A stretch of DNA of 64,000 nucleotides from Prevotella sp. Lineage in GTDB: Bacteria > Bacteroidota > Bacteroidia > Bacteroidales > Bacteroidaceae. A model generated the notes under the pieces. It saw only the letters and a list, made by a program, of their open reading frames with translations, searched no databases and had not been told where the DNA came from. Of this stretch, positions 53,853-59,899 are shown in pieces. Location: contig JAFRPY010000010.1 of the NCBI GenBank assembly GCA_017428925.1, forward strand, positions 84,939 through 148,938, written 5' to 3'. Numbering within the stretch: the stretch's first letter is position 1; each line of letters begins with the position of its first letter. Both the position numbers and the translations under genes were made by a program.

Positions 53853-56459
53853 GTGCCTAATCAGAGAATAGACAGAAACTGGTATACTCATTACCGCAAA
53901 CACATGATGGCTGTCGTCGTCCTCATCATTGCGGTCGTCCTTGGCACGACATTCTTCAAGGGATGCTCCGCCATTGGCAAAGACTCGCGCAAGGATGTCT
54001 ACACCCCCAGCGAAGACGATGGTTTCATCTACAAGGCCAACCTGTTGCTTCGTGAAATCATTGAGGATGCCAAGAAAGAAAATTCGCGCCGTCCGCAGAC
54101 TTTGCAGCAACTCAATGCCAAATATGGGGCACTGCATTTCGAACTGCCCTACAACTATGCCGAGGCTGCTGGCGGACGGGCTTCCGATATTCGTCTGGTT
54201 AGCATCAATCCCGATTCTATCCGTTCGTCGAGTCTCCGGAAGTTTTTTTACAACAGCGATTTGCCTGCCTTGCTCCTGAAACAGAAACAAAATCTTGGCC
54301 AGCGCATTTTCAACATAAAGTTCGAACGCGGAGGACTTGAGCTCAAGAGCATCCAGATGGTGCCTTCGATGTTCAAGCTGGCCTTGGTGAAAGACCCTTG
54401 GGAAGGAACCATCCTGGCACGTGAGAGCAGTCTGTTTCCCGAGCGCAACCATTGTTTCCTCACATGGGGCATGAATATGCTGCCCATCCGCATGAACGCG
54501 TCCAGTCAGGGCGACTTTATCGTTTCTGCCGATTTCGGTTCCAAGCGTTTCTCTCGTTTGGGCAAACCTGTCGACTATTATGACTGCTACCGTAAATACG
54601 GCAACGACAGCACGAAACTCATCATTAACCTTGGTGGCGACGGTAATTGTCTGAAGATAGAATACGTTGCTCGAGATAAGGTGCGCATCAAGACCGAAGG
54701 AAGCATTAGCTGCAGCACCCTCGACAGCATCGGGCAGGTGCGCCAGACCACTTTCAGCGAAGCCGGAAAGGGCAGTGTCGCCCACGAGTTCCGCAACAAC
54801 CTCAAACTCGTTGTCACCGATGCACAGGGCGCAAAGATTACCGAATTTGTGCTTACCCACCATAATCCCATGCTCAACCTCTCGATGGTGGTCAGCAGCA
54901 ATGCCGGCAAGATGCGCTATTTCGAGGGCAAGAATTTCACCGACCACTTCACTCAGCAAGTCATCCACGGCCTTTCGAGCACCATGCGGAATACCATTTT
55001 CCGCGATACCGTACAGCTCAGCATCGACCCGCTCCTTTCCGTCGCATTCGAAGAAGAACTGAAGAGCTACTGCGAGAATGTGCTCAAGAAGTCGCCCGAC
55101 ATTCATGCCTCTTCCACCGACCAGTGGGAACTGTCGATGACTGTCATGGATATGGCCACGGGCAACGTGCTCGCCGTGCCGTACTATCGTTCCGAAGACG
55201 ACCATGTGGACTACGATGTCGCCATAGGCCGCAAAAATCCCGCATTGCTTCGCCGCTATCTGGGTTCTGTCTTCAAACCCCTGCTCACGCTGGCCGCCGT
55301 CGAGGCCACACCTTCCCTCATCAGTCTCAACACCTTGGGCAAGTATTCGCTCGACCGCTCGTCCATCGTCCTCGGTAAAGATGGCAAGCCGAAATCGGCA
55401 AAGGCCACTTTTTATGGGACCGATATCGACGCATGGGCACTCTCCTCAAAGACGCAGGGCTTCTGGTTCGGTTCCCCGCGCATCGGAGAATATCTTGCCC
55501 ATTCCGATGACGTTTATCCCGTTGCGCTCACCGTGCTTTCACTGGCGGATGCCGACGGTACGAAACCGACCTACGATTTCTCACGCAGCAATGCCTTCGA
55601 CGGTAAGCTCATGTTGCAGAAAGACCCCGACCGCATCAATTGGACCGAGCAGCCGCTCATCCGCAATCTCGACCTGCTTTACGACCTGAAATCCTATAAT
55701 GACATCTTTGCCGACGACAGCCTGAACATGTCCTACTATCTCTGGCGCAACTTGCAGCTGAATGGCGACGACCAGTTTGGGCTCGACATCATCAACCCCG
55801 ACGTCACCGTCATGCACTATCAGAAACTCTACGACCAACCCCATAAGCTGAAAACCAATATTGTGCCTTGGGTTCTTGGCCAGGGCACCAACGAGTGGAA
55901 CTGTGTGAAACTGGCTGAGGCATGGACACGAATGCTCACCAAGCGCGAGGTGCGTGCCTCGTTCATCGACAAGCCCGATACCGTGCCCAGTCTTGTGAAT
56001 CGTCTGAAAACGAAGTCCAACACCAATCCAAACGAGGTGTGGAACAAATTCCTCGATGAACTCACCTATGCCCAAAGCCATTCACCCGGCTTGCTCACAC
56101 CGATGGACAATGCCGTGAAATCGCTCGGCCACGACCTCGTGCTTTTCTCAAAGACAGGAACGCCCAACAACTATGACCGTCCTGAATGGAAGACACTCGA
56201 TGGCCGCAGTCATTGGCTCGATGTGGGCATCTATTGCATGGGCCTCATGCCCTCCGCCTCCTATCAGCAAGTCCGTCAGGGAGGTAAGGCCAAAGGTCTG
56301 ATGTGTGTTATACGTATCACCCGCATCACCCGTCAGAAGCCGTCCGACGACGGTGTCTCGTCCACCCATGCCCGAAATTTCTTCTCGTCCAACAAGCGCC
56401 GCCTACAGAAATTCTACGACATGACGCGTCAGTACATCAGTCTTTCAAGCACCCAATAG
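53853..56459 (+). CDS. Divergent penicillin-binding protein (transpeptidase-like)
   Basis: 868 aa, GTG start. One N-terminal membrane helix (MMAVVVLIIAVVLGTTFF), about 400 residues of unrecognised extracytoplasmic sequence, then a transpeptidase-like domain. MTVMDMATGNVLAVPYY matches the strand before the active site; S472-V-F-K475 in YLGSVFKPLLTLAA is SxxK; VLGQGTNEWNCVKLAEAW matches the GQG region of PBPs; K767-T-G in LFSKTGTPNN is the third motif. The second motif is not SxN but appears as S551-D-D in LAHSDDVYPVAL. It is probably the cross-linking partner of the SEDS-like protein. The 3' end overlaps the convergent ATPase gene by 23 bp. Confidence 0.75.
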   Translation: MPNQRIDRNWYTHYRKHMMAVVVLIIAVVLGTTFFKGCSAIGKDSRKDVYTPSEDDGFIYKANLLLREIIEDAKKENSRRPQTLQQLNAKYGALHFELPYNYAEAAGGRASDIRLVSINPDSIRSSSLRKFFYNSDLPALLLKQKQNLGQRIFNIKFERGGLELKSIQMVPSMFKLALVKDPWEGTILARESSLFPERNHCFLTWGMNMLPIRMNASSQGDFIVSADFGSKRFSRLGKPVDYYDCYRKYGNDSTKLIINLGGDGNCLKIEYVARDKVRIKTEGSISCSTLDSIGQVRQTTFSEAGKGSVAHEFRNNLKLVVTDAQGAKITEFVLTHHNPMLNLSMVVSSNAGKMRYFEGKNFTDHFTQQVIHGLSSTMRNTIFRDTVQLSIDPLLSVAFEEELKSYCENVLKKSPDIHASSTDQWELSMTVMDMATGNVLAVPYYRSEDDHVDYDVAIGRKNPALLRRYLGSVFKPLLTLAAVEATPSLISLNTLGKYSLDRSSIVLGKDGKPKSAKATFYGTDIDAWALSSKTQGFWFGSPRIGEYLAHSDDVYPVALTVLSLADADGTKPTYDFSRSNAFDGKLMLQKDPDRINWTEQPLIRNLDLLYDLKSYNDIFADDSLNMSYYLWRNLQLNGDDQFGLDIINPDVTVMHYQKLYDQPHKLKTNIVPWVLGQGTNEWNCVKLAEAWTRMLTKREVRASFIDKPDTVPSLVNRLKTKSNTNPNEVWNKFLDELTYAQSHSPGLLTPMDNAVKSLGHDLVLFSKTGTPNNYDRPEWKTLDGRSHWLDVGIYCMGLMPSASYQQVRQGGKAKGLMCVIRITRITRQKPSDDGVSSTHARNFFSSNKRRLQKFYDMTRQYISLSSTQ

Positions 56460-57720
56460 GCACCACCATCACACCGTCTTTTCTCATATAGGCATATTGG
56501 CCTACTGCCGTCAGTACCATCAGAAACGAAGGTGCCTTCATCCTTGTGGTGTCAATTTTGTCTGCCAGTCGCTTCAGGTTCTTGACACCTTCCTCTATCA
56601 AGGTTTCACCGCCAAGTTTTATCTCTATTAATCCATAATTGCCATTGTGCAGATGTAAGACAGCGTCACATTCCAGCCCATTGCTGTCGCGATAGTGGAA
56701 GACATCTCCATCTAGCCCCTCTGCATATACGCGCAAGTCTCGAACGGCCAAGGTCTCGAAAAACAATCCAAACGTATTCAGGTCGTTCATCAAGTCATTA
56801 GGCCCGATTCCCATTGCGGCAACAGCAATAGAAGGATCTACGAAGTATCGTGTATCTGAAGTGCGGATAGCAGATTTGCTCCGTAGGTTTGGATTCCAGG
56901 CGGGCATGTCCTCTACGACAAATATCTTTCTCAGTGCTGAGATGTAAGACACTATTGTATTTTCGCTCATTGTCTCTTTTCCTGTTGCTGTCAGATCTGC
57001 ATGAATAGTACTTACTGACACTTGGCCACCCTGATGCCGTGCATAGCAGCGCATCAGTCTTCGAGTGAAAGCAGCGTCTCTTACCACACCATCCACACGC
57101 GAGATGTCACTCTGACATATAGCATCCACATAATTAACGGCCTGTTTCAGGGCAGCCTGCCTCTTTAACTCAAGCGCGCCAGGCCATCCGCCACGGCACA
57201 AGAAAAAAGCCATTTCCTCCAGCGTTTGGTCAGGTGCGATGGCCGCATCCGTCTGTCCTGCAAACATATTATTCAGACTGATGCTACCATTAGAATCGCC
57301 CGACTCCCATAGACTCATAGGCCGCATGGTCAGCCAGGCAAAGCGACCAGTACCCGTATGGCTGAGTTTACCCTTGTCGGCAGGAACGGCAGAACCTGTG
57401 AATATGAAATGTCCTCTGCCTCCTCGTCTGTCAACAACAAAACGAGCAGTATCCCACAGTTGAGGGGCTAATTGCCATTCATCCAATAATCTTGGTGTCT
57501 CACCTTCTAACAGCATTGTCGGATTGTTTTCTGCCAATAGCCGGTAATCGTTTCGCTTCTGAGGGTCGTCCATATAGATAACGCTTTTTGCCGTTTGTTC
57601 CGCCGTAGTGGTTTTTCCACACCATTTTGGTCCCTGTACCAATACCATTCCAGCAGCCTCAAGTTGCTCTTGCAGCAATCTGTCGGCAATCCTTCTTTTG
57701 TATTTCTCTTTGTCCATCAT
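56437..57720 (-). CDS. AAA ATPase with C-terminal DUF4143 domain
   Basis: 427 aa. Belongs to the widespread AAA_14/DUF4143 family of bacteria and archaea with no settled role. Walker A in VQGPKWCGKTTTAEQTA, Walker B in PRLLDEWQLAPQLWD, arginine-type motif in HFIFTGSAVP, then winged-helix-like part and the DUF4143 domain with FFETLAVRDLRVYAE, YRDSNGLECDAVL and YGLIEIKLGGE (E-x-K, restriction-nuclease-like). Often found as a mobile accessory gene. Start at 57720 or one codon later. Confidence 0.92.
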   Translation of the reverse strand: MMDKEKYKRRIADRLLQEQLEAAGMVLVQGPKWCGKTTTAEQTAKSVIYMDDPQKRNDYRLLAENNPTMLLEGETPRLLDEWQLAPQLWDTARFVVDRRGGRGHFIFTGSAVPADKGKLSHTGTGRFAWLTMRPMSLWESGDSNGSISLNNMFAGQTDAAIAPDQTLEEMAFFLCRGGWPGALELKRQAALKQAVNYVDAICQSDISRVDGVVRDAAFTRRLMRCYARHQGGQVSVSTIHADLTATGKETMSENTIVSYISALRKIFVVEDMPAWNPNLRSKSAIRTSDTRYFVDPSIAVAAMGIGPNDLMNDLNTFGLFFETLAVRDLRVYAEGLDGDVFHYRDSNGLECDAVLHLHNGNYGLIEIKLGGETLIEEGVKNLKRLADKIDTTRMKAPSFLMVLTAVGQYAYMRKDGVMVVPIGCLKD

Positions 57721-57741
57721 ACATTATTAACACTTCGTCTG

Positions 57742-57749
57742 CAAAGATA
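57742..57749 (-). promoter_or_regulatory. -7 box for the AAA ATPase gene
   Basis: TATCTTTG on the minus strand 21 bp before the ATG. Confidence 0.5.
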
Positions 57750-57785
57750 ATGGTTTTTCTCGACAACCAAGTATTTTTTCTTTTT

Positions 57786-57877
57786 TATTGTGGAAGTTGA
57801 GGAAATTTTATTGTGGAAGTTGAGGATTTTCTATTGTGGAAGTTGAGGAAATTTTATTGTGGAAGTTGAGGGTTGTT
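57786..57877. repeat. Four-unit 23-bp tandem array
   Basis: Units start at 57786, 57809, 57832 and 57855. The first 17 bases (TATTGTGGAAGTTGAGG) are identical in all four; the last six vary (A/T-rich). Next gene-free sequence 57878-58042: nothing recognised. Confidence 0.9.
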
Positions 57878-58042
57878 CGTTTGGTTATTTAGCGTGATTC
57901 GATAGAGTCGAGAGTTGCAACGATTTGTTGCTGCTCGGAGAGAGGGTGTTCTAATATCAATGTTTTCTTAGGATATTGTAAAATATTTTAGTTTTAAAAA
58001 GAAACGTTTCCGAATGATTTCTTTGAGATGAAAACAGGGAGT

Positions 58043-58152
58043 AATAAGCGTTTTTAACCCGAATAATAAGGATTTGACGAGCAGATAATAATGATTTCGC
58101 GACGAAATAATAAGGGTTTCATCTTAAAAAGATAAGGATTTGAAGTCCAACT
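58043..58152. repeat. Five-unit 22-bp periodic array
   Basis: Units start at 58043, 58065, 58087, 58109 and 58131. The first 11 positions follow AATAAGGATTT with up to two changes; the last 11 differ in every unit. It ends 18 bp before a strong hairpin. Confidence 0.8.
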
Positions 58153-58170
58153 CAGGCAGAGTTGCAAAGC

Positions 58171-58207
58171 AAAGCCCTATGATTTGAAATGCAAATCATA
58201 GGGCTTT
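58171..58207. terminator. Perfect 16-bp hairpin, probable terminator
   Basis: AAAGCCCTATGATTTG, loop of 5, CAAATCATAGGGCTTT. T-rich on the plus-strand side (TTTT), A-rich start. It could end the minus-strand small-ORF transcript or a plus-strand transcript through the 22-bp array. Confidence 0.75.
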
Positions 58208-58289
58208 TACGGATAGAAAAACGGGTAAAATAGGCCTGTTACAGCCCCAAACTGTCCTCAAAATCTGCAAGAATAGCATTTCAGCACGG

Positions 58290-58409
58290 TTATAAGGAAT
58301 GCAACGCCTGGCCATGCGAACAGATGTTGTTGCGTGGGCGAGCAGCAGCTGAAGCGGATACCACGACGAATGAAGGACTACTGATGTTTGTCATGTTAAA
58401 GATTTTCAT
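58290..58409 (-). CDS. 39-codon ORF of unknown function
   Basis: Reads MKIFNMTNISSPSFVVVSAS, then AAARPRNNICSHGQALHSL, then TAA. It has a -7 box 45 bp upstream (58454-58461) and a perfect hairpin 80 bp downstream, so it forms a self-contained unit of about 280 nt. No signal peptide or membrane helix. Could be a leader or small peptide, or an RNA with a chance ORF. Not recognised. Confidence 0.4.
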   Translation of the reverse strand: MKIFNMTNISSPSFVVVSASAAARPRNNICSHGQALHSL

Positions 58410-58453
58410 AATTATTTATGATTTAAGCGGTTCATAATGTCCATATTTTTCTG

Positions 58454-58461
58454 CAAAAATA
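58454..58461 (-). promoter_or_regulatory. -7 box for the 39-codon ORF unit
   Basis: TATTTTTG on the minus strand; -33 element not clear. Confidence 0.35.
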
Positions 58462-58569
58462 AGTACGAACCGCCCAGTGAGTTTGGACACAAGGGCGTAA
58501 AGTTGACAATATGCAGAAACATTGAAGGGAATTTTTCCATATAATTTAGGTTTAATCAGTTTTTTTTCG

Positions 58570-58577
58570 TATATTTG
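58570..58577 (+). promoter_or_regulatory. -7 box for the GIY-YIG remnant and ORF6N gene
   Basis: TATATTTG fits TAnnTTTG, 78 bp before the ATG at 58656. Confidence 0.5.
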
Positions 58578-58655
58578 CGCTCAATTACGAACAATCTATG
58601 GATTGAACACATAATCTCATTAATATCAAAGGAATGAGAAGATAAGACCAATAAT

Positions 58656-58860
58656 ATGAACAACAAAGAACCTGGATATGTTTATATACTGACCAATCCC
58701 AGCTTTCGCGAGGATTGGGTAAAGATTGGCAAGAGTAGTCGTCCTTTGGATGTGCGCTCAAAGGAATCATCACGGTGCTTCTGGTGCCTATCAAGGTGCC
58801 AAATATTTCTCGTATAATGGAAAAGTGCTGGATGAGATTAGGAAAGAAAAAGAGAAATAA
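58656..58860 (+). pseudogene. GIY-YIG nuclease-like remnant (internally deleted)
   Basis: Begins with a GIY-YIG N-terminus, PGYVYILTNPSFREDWVKIG followed by KSSRPLDVRSKE, then loses frame. A second frame supplies a C-terminal piece HHGASGAYQGAKYFSYNG and KVLDEIRKEKEK ending at 58860, like DUF4357-type tails of such nucleases. The middle of the protein is missing, so the gene looks deleted and dead. It directly precedes the ORF6N gene by 13 bp. Confidence 0.65.
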
Positions 58861-58873
58861 AGAACTTAGAATT

Positions 58874-59839
58874 ATGGCTGAGAAGAAAAAAAAGAATGAT
58901 GAAAATATAGAACTGGTCGCAAATTGCGACCACATTGAAAAGGTGGATGCAAATTGCAACCACCCAGAAAAAGGCGAGATAACTCTTAGCCAACATGACA
59001 TTGAGAAACTTATCATTACAGTTAGAGGCGAGCAGGTACTTATAGATCAGGATATTGCACGGCTATATGGTGTGACAACAAAACGCTTGAACCAACAGGC
59101 AAACCGCAATTCCGCTAGATTCCCAAGTAACTTTCGTTTTGAATTGACAAAAGAAGAGCGTGACGAGGTGGTTGCAAATTGTGACCACCTCCAATCCTTG
59201 AAATTTCGCCCTACCTTACCTTATGCTTTCACAGAACAGGGAATAGGTCAACTTTCATCAGTAGTACACAGTCAGGAAGCGATAGAAAGGAGTATTATCA
59301 TCATGAATGCTTTTGTGGCTATGCGCCGTTTTATTGTGCAGAATGCAGGAATATTAATGCGCATAGCAAATTTGGAGCGCCATCAGATAGAAACGGATGA
59401 GAAGATTGATTTGATTCTTGACAAGATGGATGAACGCTCGCCTAAACTCCTGCCAGAGCAGATATTTGGCACTGGTTGTGTATGGGATGCATGGGCTTAT
59501 GTGTCAGAATTAGTGAGGAGTGCAAAGAAGCGGATTGAGTTGATTGATAACTTTGTTGATGACCGTGTGCTGTCGTTGCTAATGAAACGAGAAAAGAATG
59601 TTTCGGCTACAATTCACTCGCGCTTCACCAAGGACTTTCTGACAGACTTGGAGAAACACAATAAGCAATATGATGAAGTGAAGTTTGTGCAGCTGCCACA
59701 CAAGAATCACGACCGCTTCCTTATCATCGACGATACCGTCTATCTGCTTGGTGCGAGTATTAAGGACATGGGTAACGGGTTGTGTGCTGTAACAAAACTG
59801 ACGGTGACACCTGAGACTGTGCTGGGGCTGTTAAAATAG
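58874..59839 (+). CDS. ORF6N-domain DNA-binding protein with PLD-like C-terminus
   Basis: 321 aa from the ATG at 58874 (MAEKKKKNDEN). ORF6N domain at residues about 40-145: RGEQVLIDQDIARLYGVTTK, NQQANRNSARFPSNFRFEL and LPYAFTEQGIGQLSSVVHS. C-terminal part has FGTGCVWDAWAYVSELVRSA, KKRIELIDNF and HDRFLIIDDTVYLLGASIKD, a phospholipase D-like layout. Such proteins are phage- and island-borne regulators or toxins. The peptide ANCDH/ANCNH occurs three times (58918, 58951, 59174 region) because of a repeated palindromic DNA word. Confidence 0.82.
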   Translation: MAEKKKKNDENIELVANCDHIEKVDANCNHPEKGEITLSQHDIEKLIITVRGEQVLIDQDIARLYGVTTKRLNQQANRNSARFPSNFRFELTKEERDEVVANCDHLQSLKFRPTLPYAFTEQGIGQLSSVVHSQEAIERSIIIMNAFVAMRRFIVQNAGILMRIANLERHQIETDEKIDLILDKMDERSPKLLPEQIFGTGCVWDAWAYVSELVRSAKKRIELIDNFVDDRVLSLLMKREKNVSATIHSRFTKDFLTDLEKHNKQYDEVKFVQLPHKNHDRFLIIDDTVYLLGASIKDMGNGLCAVTKLTVTPETVLGLLK

Positions 59840-59899
59840 GATAAGTGAAATTAGGGCTTATGCCTGTGAGTTTGTAAACGTTACAATAATGCGTTAATT

